The notes under the pieces were generated by a model, which worked only from the letters and a program-made list of their open reading frames with translations, did not search any database and had not been told where the DNA came from. From contig DATJSH010000094.1 in the NCBI GenBank assembly GCA_035504235.1, forward strand, positions 1 through 31,175: a stretch of DNA of 31,175 nt, given 5' to 3'. The translations under genes were made by a program, and so were the position numbers. Shown here in pieces: positions 7,259 through 14,872 of the stretch (positions are counted from its first letter, which is position 1; each line of letters opens with the position of its first letter). This stretch comes from DATARH01 sp035504235 (GTDB taxonomy: Bacteria; Pseudomonadota; Alphaproteobacteria; ATCC43930; CGMCC-115725).

Positions 7259-9154
7259 ATGGTCGAGCTTTACTGGCTGCCGAAGATAGAGGATTGGCGC
7301 GATCGGCTTCGCCGCCTGGGTGAGAGCGGCTGCGCCTGGGGCGATGCGGTGACGCTCGCAAACAGCCGGCTCGACGCGGCGCAGACCAATGCGCTCGACA
7401 CGATGGCACATCGCGCACTGCCCGGACCGCCGGGGTCGCCGGCCGACAAGCCGGTACGGCTGGCGTTGCTCGGGTCGAGCACCCTCGCCCACCTTCTCCC
7501 GGCGATCCGCGTCGCCGGGCTGCGGCGGCGGATGTGGGTCGAGACTTACGAGAACGAATACGGCCAGTACTGGCAGGAGCTGGCCGACCGGAATTCAGCG
7601 CTGCACCGTTTCGCGCCGGACGCGGTGCTGTTCGCGCTCGACGCGCGGCACCTCGCGAGCGGTATCGGCGCGGCCTCCAGCGCGAGCGAGGTCGAGGCGA
7701 CGCTCGGCGAAGTCACGGAGCGCATCCGCGGCTGCTGGCGGCTGGCGCGCGAGCATTTCGGCTGTCCGGTGATCCACCAGCTGGCGCTGCCCGTGCACCC
7801 GGCGCTGATCGGCGGCAACGAGCATCGCCTCGCCGGCTCGCGCGCCGAATTCATCGTCCGGCTCAACGCAACGCTGCGCGAGGCGGCCGATGGGGACGGC
7901 GTCGATATCCTGGCGCTCGATCGCTGGGCCGCGCGCGACGGCCTCCATGCCTGGCACAATCCCGCATTGTGGCACAGCGCCAAGCAGGAGGTTTCGCCGG
8001 CGGCGGCGCCGATATACGGCGAATTGGCGATGCGCCTCATCGCGACACAGCGCGGGCGCTCGTACAAGGCGCTGGTCTTCGACCTCGACAACACGATCTG
8101 GGGCGGCGTGGTCGGCGATGATGGTGTCGAGGGTCTGGTGCTCGGCCAGGGAAGCGCGCTCGGCGAGGCCTTTGCCGATTTCCAGGACTACGCCCGTGAA
8201 TTGTCGCGCCGGGGGGTGATCCTTGCCGTGGTCTCGAAAAACGACGAGACGAACGCGCTGGAGCCCTTCGACCGTCACCCCGAAATGGTGTTGAAGCGCG
8301 GCGACATCGCGAGCTTTGTCGCCAATTGGAGCGACAAGCCGGCAAACCTGCGGGCGGTGGCCGAAGAGCTCAATATCGGCCTGGACGCGCTGGTCTTTGT
8401 CGACGACAACCCGTTCGAGCGCGATCTGGTGCGCCGCGAATTGCCGATGGTGGCGGTGCCGGAAATCTCCGACGATCCGGCAAGCTACGCGCAAACACTC
8501 GCGGATGCCGGCTATTTCGAAGCGGTGGCGATCACCGACGAAGACCGTAGCCGCTCCGGCCAGTACCAAAGCAACCGCGCGCGCGACGCGCTGAAGGCGT
8601 CGGCGACCGATCTCGCTTCCTACCTGCGCGGGCTGGAGATGCGGCTTTTATGGCGCCGCTTCGACCGCATCGGGCTCGCCCGCACCGTGCAGCTGATCAA
8701 CAAGACCAACCAGTTCAACCTGACAACCCGCCGCTATAGCGAGGCAGACGTCATCGCCGTGATGCGGGATGGGCGCGCCTTCGGGGCGCAACTGCGCCTC
8801 ATCGACCGGTTCGGCGACAACGGCATCATTGCGATCGTCATCGGCCGGTTGGAGGACGATGCCGATTTGGTGATCGATACCTGGCTGATGAGCTGCCGGG
8901 TGCTTGGCCGTCAGGTCGAGCCGACGACGCTCAACCTGGTCGCGGCGCTGGCCAAACAACTGGGAGCGCGGCGCCTTGTCGGCGACTACATCCCCACGCC
9001 CAAGAACGGCATGGTCCGCGACCACTATGCGAAGCTGGGCTTTGCGACCTGCGGCGAAACCGCAGGTCCGGACGGGGCCACCCGGCACGTTCTCGACCTC
9101 GCCGCGTTCGCTCCGCGAGACACGTTTGTCGAGATCGCCGAGGAGCGCGCATGA
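7259..9154 (+). CDS. FkbH-like HAD-superfamily protein (candidate glyceryl transferase/phosphatase to ACP)
   Basis: A 631-residue protein with full FkbH architecture. Residues 65-265 are an SGNH-like N-terminal domain starting LRLALLGSSTLAHLL. Residues 270-420 are the HAD-IIIC domain with FDLDNTIWGG (Asp275, Asp277), VSKND (325-329) and FVDDNPFER (380-388). Residues 440-600 are the C-terminal GNAT-like domain with NKTNQFNLTT (481-490), FGDNG and WLMSCRVLGRQVE (542-554). In FK506, zwittermicin and tetronate pathways FkbH proteins take 1,3-bisphosphoglycerate, remove a phosphate and load D-glycerate onto an acyl carrier protein. A carrier protein gene follows with an ATGA overlap, supporting the same chemistry here. 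The ATG at 7259 has AGGG eight bases upstream. Confidence 0.9.
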   Translation: MVELYWLPKIEDWRDRLRRLGESGCAWGDAVTLANSRLDAAQTNALDTMAHRALPGPPGSPADKPVRLALLGSSTLAHLLPAIRVAGLRRRMWVETYENEYGQYWQELADRNSALHRFAPDAVLFALDARHLASGIGAASSASEVEATLGEVTERIRGCWRLAREHFGCPVIHQLALPVHPALIGGNEHRLAGSRAEFIVRLNATLREAADGDGVDILALDRWAARDGLHAWHNPALWHSAKQEVSPAAAPIYGELAMRLIATQRGRSYKALVFDLDNTIWGGVVGDDGVEGLVLGQGSALGEAFADFQDYARELSRRGVILAVVSKNDETNALEPFDRHPEMVLKRGDIASFVANWSDKPANLRAVAEELNIGLDALVFVDDNPFERDLVRRELPMVAVPEISDDPASYAQTLADAGYFEAVAITDEDRSRSGQYQSNRARDALKASATDLASYLRGLEMRLLWRRFDRIGLARTVQLINKTNQFNLTTRRYSEADVIAVMRDGRAFGAQLRLIDRFGDNGIIAIVIGRLEDDADLVIDTWLMSCRVLGRQVEPTTLNLVAALAKQLGARRLVGDYIPTPKNGMVRDHYAKLGFATCGETAGPDGATRHVLDLAAFAPRDTFVEIAEERA

Positions 9155-9390
9155 CCGAGCCGCAAATCTACGAGGCGCTAACGACGATCTTTCGCGATGT
9201 GTTCCTGCGCGACGACATGGTGCTGTCGGCCGGGCTCAGCGCGAAGGAGGTCCCGGACTGGGACTCCTTCAAGCAGATCGAGATCATCATCGCCGTCGAG
9301 AGTGAGTTCGGCATCAAGTTCCAGACGCGGGAGATGGATGCGCTCGCCAATGTCGGCGATCTGGTGCGGCTGATCGCCGACAAGACCTGA
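9151..9390 (+). CDS. Stand-alone acyl carrier protein
   Basis: A 79-residue carrier protein. Ser39 in the motif DWDSFKQIE is the expected 4'-phosphopantetheine site, with Phe in place of the more common Leu after Ser, as often seen in carriers paired with FkbH proteins. The four-helix length, the acidic helix II and a C-terminal VGDLVRLIADK helix fit. The start ATG overlaps the stop of the FkbH gene (ATGA at 9151-9154), the classic sign of coupled translation, so it is very likely the carrier loaded by that protein. No ketosynthase, adenylation or dehydrogenase gene is in the cassette to extend the acyl group. The product is therefore unknown. Confidence 0.92.
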   Translation: MTEPQIYEALTTIFRDVFLRDDMVLSAGLSAKEVPDWDSFKQIEIIIAVESEFGIKFQTREMDALANVGDLVRLIADKT

Positions 9391-9403
9391 CGGGATACAC
9401 GGC

Positions 9404-10207
9404 GTGGAGCTCATCCGTCCGGTCGATTGGATATCGGAGACCAGGTTCGTCGTCGACGGGCTCGAATTTGCCAGCGATCTGGGCTCGTACCAGGAACTGA
9501 CGACTCCCGAGCGGCTTGTCATCCTCAAGGATTCGCGGCTGTTGCGGCAATATCTCGAATTCTTTGCCCCGCACGACATCAAGAACATTTTCGAATACGG
9601 CATCTGGCAAGGCGGCAGCCCGATCTTCTACGGGCTGGCGACGGACGCGAAGAAGGTCGTCGCCATCGACCACCTCAACAAGGATATGCCGCCGGGCGCG
9701 CTCGGCGATCCGGCGCGAGCGCGCGACTACAAGAACCCCGCGCTCGACGAAATCCTCCGCCGGCGCCACCTCGGCGAGAGGGTGAAGCTCCATTTCGGCG
9801 TGTCGCAAGACAATCGGGCGGCGGTCAGCGAGATCATCGACCGGGAATTTACCGGCGAGCCGCTCGACCTGGTGATCGACGACGCCTCGCACTATTACGA
9901 GCACAGCCGCACCAGCTTCGAGATTGCCTTTCCGCGGCTGCGGGCGGGCGGGCTTTATGTCATCGAAGATTGGCAGTGGGCGCACAGCCCGCTCTACCAG
10001 AACGGCGGTCCGTTTCACGGCCGCCCGGCGCTGACCAACCTGATCTTCGAGCTGCTCGTCGCTTTTGGCAGCCATCCCGATGTGTTCTGGAACATCATCG
10101 TGCGCGACTGGTTCGTCGCGGTGACGCGGGGATCGATGCCCCTGGCGCCTGGCTTCCGGCTCGCCGACCTGCTGCGGATGCGCGGCGCCAAGCTCTCGCC
10201 GATTTAG
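9404..10207 (+). CDS. SAM-dependent methyltransferase, CmcI/TylF-like
   Basis: A 267-residue class I methyltransferase fold. SAM motif I is EYGIWQGGSP (64-73), with an acidic residue Asp89 after strand 2 (VVAIDH). The metal/catalytic-type motif IDDASH is at 158-163, followed by LRAGGLYVIEDW (179-190), as in the cephalosporin hydroxylase/CmcI group and macrocin O-methyltransferases. Homologues are frequent in polysaccharide and natural-product clusters as sugar or acyl O-methyltransferases. The start GTG lies 14 bp after the ACP stop, so it is the last gene of the cassette. It converges on the threonine aldolase gene with one base between stops. The acceptor is unknown; a carrier-bound glyceryl or a glycan hydroxyl are guesses. 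Confidence 0.83.
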   Translation: MELIRPVDWISETRFVVDGLEFASDLGSYQELTTPERLVILKDSRLLRQYLEFFAPHDIKNIFEYGIWQGGSPIFYGLATDAKKVVAIDHLNKDMPPGALGDPARARDYKNPALDEILRRRHLGERVKLHFGVSQDNRAAVSEIIDREFTGEPLDLVIDDASHYYEHSRTSFEIAFPRLRAGGLYVIEDWQWAHSPLYQNGGPFHGRPALTNLIFELLVAFGSHPDVFWNIIVRDWFVAVTRGSMPLAPGFRLADLLRMRGAKLSPI

Positions 10208-10208
10208 G

Positions 10209-11285
10209 TTACTCCGCGGCTTTGGCCGGCAGCGCGCAATGCCGGCGCAGCGAGGCGACGAGCGCGTCGGCCTCGGCATTGGTGACATCGAAGCGGCAGA
10301 CAAACCGGGCGAGCGTCGCGCTGCGCCGGTAGAACTGGAACCCGTCGGCGTCGAGCAAATCCATCACGCCCGGCGGAAGTTCGAGGAAGATCTCATTGGC
10401 GTCGACCGGCGCCACCAGCTTGAGGCCCGGCGTGCCGGCAATCCCCGCGGCAATGCGGCCCGCGACGGCGTTCGATTGCGTCGCGAGCCGCAGCCACAAG
10501 CCGCTTTCGATGTAGGCCATGAGCTGCGCCGACGCGAAGCGCATCTTCGACCAGACCTGGCCGGCACGGCGCAGCTGCACCGCGAGGCCGTCGGCGAGCT
10601 CGGGCGAGAACACGACGATCGCGTCGCACAGCGCGCCGCCGTTTTTCGTCGCGCCGAACGACAATATGTCGACCCCGGCGCGCCACGTGAGGTCGGCCGG
10701 GGCGCATTGCAGCCGCGCCACGGCGTTGGCGAAGCGCGCGCCGTCCATATGCACCCTGAGCCCGCGCGATTTTGCCACTTCGGTCACGGCGCGCACCTCA
10801 TCCAGCCGGTAGACCGCGCCGAGATCGGTCGCCTGGGTCAGGTTGACGGCCGCGGGCTGGCCGCGATGCAGTTGGCCAGGTGGGAAGCCGGTAAGGGCGC
10901 GCGCCAGCTCCTCGGCATCGACGCGGCCGTCGCTGCCGGCGACCGGAACCAGCTTGAGTCCGCCGCCGAAAAACCCCGCTGCATTGGTCTCGGCGGTGTT
11001 GATGTGCGCCGCGGCGCTGCAAAACACCAGTCCCCAGGACGGGGCGATCGACGCCAGCGACAGCGCGTTGGCGGCGGTGCCGGTCGCCACTGGAAACACG
11101 CGCACGCTCTTCTCGAACAGCTCCGAAAACCGCTCTTGCAGCTGTGCGGTCCATTCGTCGGCGCCGTAGCCGAGCGCGGTGCCGCTATTGGCGCGAACCA
11201 GCGCGTCGAGGATCTCCGGCGCGGCGCGCCCGGTATTGTCGCTGCGGTAATCGATCATAGGCGGAAAATCCTCGGCCGCTGTCAC
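10209..11285 (-). CDS. ltaE: Low-specificity threonine aldolase (PLP, fold type I)
   Basis: 358 residues with the pattern of L-threonine aldolase. The opening YRSDNTGRAAPEI is the family N-terminus, HINTAE is at 94-99, HMDGARFANA at 179-188 carries the PLP-pyridine Asp181, and FGATKNGG holds the Schiff-base Lys214. The enzyme cleaves L-threonine or allo-threonine to glycine and acetaldehyde. The GTG at 11283-11285 overlaps the stop of the FecR-domain gene in a GTGA and has GGAGG very close upstream. An alternative ATG at 11256-11258 has GAGGA ten bases upstream and would shorten the protein by nine residues. It is translationally coupled to the unrelated secreted protein gene before it. Confidence 0.9.
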   Translation of the reverse strand: MTAAEDFPPMIDYRSDNTGRAAPEILDALVRANSGTALGYGADEWTAQLQERFSELFEKSVRVFPVATGTAANALSLASIAPSWGLVFCSAAAHINTAETNAAGFFGGGLKLVPVAGSDGRVDAEELARALTGFPPGQLHRGQPAAVNLTQATDLGAVYRLDEVRAVTEVAKSRGLRVHMDGARFANAVARLQCAPADLTWRAGVDILSFGATKNGGALCDAIVVFSPELADGLAVQLRRAGQVWSKMRFASAQLMAYIESGLWLRLATQSNAVAGRIAAGIAGTPGLKLVAPVDANEIFLELPPGVMDLLDADGFQFYRRSATLARFVCRFDVTNAEADALVASLRRHCALPAKAAE

Positions 11286-12745
11286 GCCCCTCCGCGGGCG
11301 GCGGCGAGGTGCCGGCGATTATGCGGCGAATGATAGACGCTCGCCAGCCGACGCGCATGGTCGGGGATCGCCGACACATGGGCGCGCAGCGCAGCGGTGG
11401 CGAGGCGCAACTTGCTGCGTACTTCGTGCACCGCGCGCACGACGCGAGCCGGCGCGTCGCGCAAGGCGACGACAAACGGCTGGCGCACGGTCGCGGCCTC
11501 GGGTGCCGTATCCGCTTGCATGGTGGCCCTACCGGCTGCGACGGCGGCGACCGGGGTCTCGACCGGCTTGGCGCCGGCGACCGCGGCGGGCGCACCGGCC
11601 GGCGCTATGCCGAGTCCGCTGAGAATGACCGGGGCATCGATAAAGCGCCGCTCGGGCACATCGCCGACGAGCGCCGTCGCAACCGGCAGCCCCGCGGCAA
11701 AGCTGGTGCGCGGCACGGCCGTGGCGAAACGGCGGTTTTGGTAGGCGCCGTCGGCGTCGCCGACCGTCTCGCCCGGACCGAGCGGGAACCAGGCGACGGC
11801 CGGGGTGGTGCCGATATCGCCGGGCCGGCTCAGCCCATACCCGGCCGTGCCGAGAAACGCCACGACGGCCGGGCTGTAATCGGCCGCCGCAACGCGGTCT
11901 CCCGGCACCCACGCCCATTTTCCGTCGATCTGCACCCAGCGCCCATAGTGCGACGGCGCAAATCCCCACGCGGCGTTGTCGATCCAGGTCCAGCCCCAGG
12001 GCGGCAGATAGCGCCAGAGTCCGTCGCGGTAGGGCGTCCAGTCGGCGGCCACGTCGCTCGGGAACCAGATATTGCCGAGCTTGGGATCGACCTCCCACCG
12101 CCCGTCCGCGGCGAGTGCCGCCGCGCCGGCGAGCACGGGCTTTACCGGCGCCGACAAATCAGCATTGTCGTCCTGCGAGCGCCACCAGTCGCTGAACCCG
12201 TCGCGTCCGGGCGCGGCGATGTGAGTGGCATCGAGACCGCCGCCGAATTTCGCATCACCGGCAAAGACCTGGACCGCCGCCTGTGCGAGCGCGCCACCGG
12301 CGCTGATGTCGTAATCGCCAGGAGCGGAGAGCCAGACACCGCCCTGAGGTAGATCGATTTCGACCGTCTTCGGTAGATCGATTTCGACCGTCTTCGCCGC
12401 GTCGGCGGGACCCAGATGGATGCCGATGCGGCCGTTCGTCAGCGCGATCTGCAGCGCGCTGGCATCGTAGCGCAGCACTTGAAGCTCGCTCGACGGGCCG
12501 AGCGCGACGCGCACGCCAGGGCCGCGCAGTTCGGTTTCGGAATCGGCCGCGGTACGCAGACCGGTGCCGTTGGCGACCGGCTCGTTGATCAGCGCCGCCG
12601 ACCACTCTCCGCCCGTTGCACGGTATTGCGCCGGCCCAGCAATGACGGCCACCCTGCCGACCAGGAATGGACTATCGGCGAAACCGATCCCCGCGGTCGA
12701 AAGTAGGCAAACAATCGAACTTAGAAGTAGTTCCCGCCCCCGCAT
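11282..12745 (-). CDS. Secreted FecR-domain / DUF6600 protein
   Basis: A 487-residue exported protein. A signal peptide spans residues 1-23 (cleavage after GFA). Residues 27-180 look like a FecR-type beta-rich sensory domain, as in LysM/FecR periplasmic proteins. Residues 217-285 contain repeated Trp motifs of the DUF6600 kind: GNIWFPSDVAADWTPYRDG, WRYLPPWGWTWID and KWAWVPG. The C-terminal 130 residues are Ala/Arg-rich and basic. A perfect duplication of eight residues (KTVEIDLP twice, 118-133) lies inside the FecR part. The function is unknown; cell-surface or polymer-binding roles are only guesses. No sigma factor gene of a FecI type is near, so classic FecR signalling is unlikely. Confidence 0.83.
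   Translation of the reverse strand: MRGRELLLSSIVCLLSTAGIGFADSPFLVGRVAVIAGPAQYRATGGEWSAALINEPVANGTGLRTAADSETELRGPGVRVALGPSSELQVLRYDASALQIALTNGRIGIHLGPADAAKTVEIDLPKTVEIDLPQGGVWLSAPGDYDISAGGALAQAAVQVFAGDAKFGGGLDATHIAAPGRDGFSDWWRSQDDNADLSAPVKPVLAGAAALAADGRWEVDPKLGNIWFPSDVAADWTPYRDGLWRYLPPWGWTWIDNAAWGFAPSHYGRWVQIDGKWAWVPGDRVAAADYSPAVVAFLGTAGYGLSRPGDIGTTPAVAWFPLGPGETVGDADGAYQNRRFATAVPRTSFAAGLPVATALVGDVPERRFIDAPVILSGLGIAPAGAPAAVAGAKPVETPVAAVAAGRATMQADTAPEAATVRQPFVVALRDAPARVVRAVHEVRSKLRLATAALRAHVSAIPDHARRLASVYHSPHNRRHLAAARGGA
12348..12395 (-). repeat. Perfect 24-bp tandem duplication inside the FecR-domain gene
   Basis: Bases 12348-12371 and 12372-12395 are identical 24-base units in direct orientation. 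The unit is a multiple of three and adds exactly one KTVEIDLP copy, so the reading frame is kept. It looks like a recent slippage or duplication event, since the copies have not diverged even at silent sites. Confidence 0.9.
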
Positions 12746-12806
12746 CCGCCGGACGATAACATATTTCGGCGCGCCCGATAGGGATTCCGTTCAATATCCG
12801 CAATTA

Positions 12807-14660
12807 TCAATCGTCGGACGCAGCATGGTGCAGCTTAAACAACTCATCGTCGCCGAGTTCTTCGCTGTGCCGGGCTTCCAACTCGCGGTAATAGCGGCGC
12901 AACGCGAAGGCTTCGCTCAAATATCCTTGCACGCGGCGGTCGCGGGAATTGTCGACGACAGCGAGCGTCTCGGCCGCCGAGGCGATAAATTGATCGAGTG
13001 TTTCGCGAATCGGCTGGCCCGGCGTGAGGAAATATTCGGCGCCACGGGCGACATCCTTGACACGCATCTCCGCGTTGCCTTCGCGATGCGCCGCACCATG
13101 CACCTCGGTCAGGTCGACATAGCCCTGATAGCCGCCCTTGTCGTTGACCGCGAACACCCGGATCGACGCGTCGATGGGAAATTGCCGGCAGATTTCGCCT
13201 AATGGCTGGTCGATCGGGACGACCGCGAAGTCGCGGCGCATCAGGTTGGCGACCTGCAGGTCGTGCAGCCAGCCGATATCATGCGGGCTGTGCAACGCGA
13301 CGCCGCGCAGATGGAAGCGCCAGGTCGCGAATGAGTAGCCGAACCAGTTGCGCACGACGAGAACCGAGGCGAGTACTGCCGCGGTAACGCCGAGAGTCGC
13401 CGAGAAATCGGTCGTCGATTCCAGCACCAGAAAAATCATCGTCATCGGCGCGCCGACGACGCCGGCGGCGAGCGAGCCCATCCCAGCGAGGATGTAAACC
13501 GTGTCGCTCGCCCCGGCCCACGGCGCCAGGCGCTGTACGATGACCGCCACCGCGGCGCCATAAAGCGCGCCGAGATAGAGCGACGAGCTGAACATGCCGC
13601 CGCGGAACCCGGTGCCAATCGAAATCGCCGAGCCGGCGATCTTGGCCGCGATCAAGCCGAGCAAGAGCGGCAGCTCGTAGCCCATCGGGTTGTGCGAGAT
13701 CGTGTACTCGATGCCGCCATGCCCGCTACCCAGAATCTCCGGGAAAAACCAGGCCAGGTTGCCGAGCACCACGCCGCCGAGCGCCGGCCGCGCCCCGGTC
13801 GGCAGCGAGGCGCGTTTCGACCACTGCTCGACAAAGGTGACGCCAATCATCGCGACGACCGCCAGCAACCCGGCGATGAACCCGACAATGGCCAGGATGA
13901 GGTAATGCGATGCCGCCAGGCTCATGTGGTTGTAGACGACGAAGATCGGCTCGTTGCCGATAATTTCGCGCTCGACCAGCGTGGCGAAGATCGCCGCGAG
14001 CACGACCGGCACCAGCGTCGCCAGCGTGTAGCTGCCGATGATCAGCTCGAAAGCGTAGAACGCCCCTGCGAGCGGGGCGTTAAACGCGGCGGCGATCGCC
14101 GCCGCCGCGCCGCAACCGACAAAGGTCCGCAGATCGCCGCGCCGCAGATGCAGGTAGCGGCCGATCCGCGACGCCGTACCCGCGCCGAGCTGGGTATAGG
14201 CCGCCTCCAGGCCGACCGAGGCGCCGACCCCCGCCGACAGCACCGTGAGCCCGGTCAGCCGCAGGCTGTCTGACAGCGACATATGGCCGCCATGCAGCGC
14301 GTTGGCCTCGATCGCGTCGACGATGTCGCGCGGCTTCCAACGCCACAGCGCATAGGCGACGACGCCGTAAAGCAGCCCGCCACAGGCCGGGACGAGCAGC
14401 AGCCGCATCCGGTCGATATGCACATCGCCGCTCAAGTGCCCATCCCACGGCACCGCAAACAGCAGATGATGAAAGAAGGCGACCCCGAACCGGGTCAGCG
14501 CAACGCCGAGCGCGATCACCGCGCCGATTACCGCCGCGGTGACGCAAAGGCCGAATTCGCTGTTGCGGATATTGGCACGCGCCCACAGCCGCGCGCGGAG
14601 CCTGACGAGTGTCGAGACGCTGCGCCGGGCGTGAAGTTCATGTCCTTCGGTGACGATCAA
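12807..14660 (-). CDS. ClC-family chloride channel/transporter with C-terminal CBS pair
   Basis: A 617-residue membrane protein with about ten hydrophobic helices (35-450) and a CBS-domain pair (about 465-590). The gating glutamate is in GASVGLEAAYTQ (Glu152), and the later filter loop reads GFRGGMFSSS (351-360). In this subtype the E. coli motifs GSGIP, GREGP and GIFAP are degenerate: KPRDIVDAIEAN stands where the Ser motif should be, and Pro is absent from both other loops. The internal proton glutamate of ClC-ec1 (E203) aligns with Leu206, while Glu205 aligns with E202. Start: no in-frame ATG is present, and TTG 14658-14660 has GAGGG eight bases upstream. The role is anion flux, possibly regulated by nucleotides at the CBS pair. 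Whether it is a channel or an exchanger is open. Confidence 0.88.
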   Translation of the reverse strand: MIVTEGHELHARRSVSTLVRLRARLWARANIRNSEFGLCVTAAVIGAVIALGVALTRFGVAFFHHLLFAVPWDGHLSGDVHIDRMRLLLVPACGGLLYGVVAYALWRWKPRDIVDAIEANALHGGHMSLSDSLRLTGLTVLSAGVGASVGLEAAYTQLGAGTASRIGRYLHLRRGDLRTFVGCGAAAAIAAAFNAPLAGAFYAFELIIGSYTLATLVPVVLAAIFATLVEREIIGNEPIFVVYNHMSLAASHYLILAIVGFIAGLLAVVAMIGVTFVEQWSKRASLPTGARPALGGVVLGNLAWFFPEILGSGHGGIEYTISHNPMGYELPLLLGLIAAKIAGSAISIGTGFRGGMFSSSLYLGALYGAAVAVIVQRLAPWAGASDTVYILAGMGSLAAGVVGAPMTMIFLVLESTTDFSATLGVTAAVLASVLVVRNWFGYSFATWRFHLRGVALHSPHDIGWLHDLQVANLMRRDFAVVPIDQPLGEICRQFPIDASIRVFAVNDKGGYQGYVDLTEVHGAAHREGNAEMRVKDVARGAEYFLTPGQPIRETLDQFIASAAETLAVVDNSRDRRVQGYLSEAFALRRYYRELEARHSEELGDDELFKLHHAASDD

Positions 14661-14872
14661 CCGTCCGACCCTCGACCGCGAACAGCACGAACCGTGCTAA
14701 AGAAAACAGAACGCCGTTCCCGCAAAGCGTTAGCCCTGCGGGACCGTTACGACCTACAAGATGGGACGTTGCACCCCTCGCGCAAGCATTAATCCGGCTC
14801 GTATTGTCGCACTGGCGCTCGCAAGCCGAACAATGCCCCGCGCGGCGGCGTCCCTTACCCTTAACGCCCCCT

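Noticed and set aside
14684..14698. AGCACG-AAC-CGTGCT dyad upstream of the ClC gene
   Set aside because: Six-bp arms with a three-base loop, no accompanying promoter or second copy seen; likely chance.
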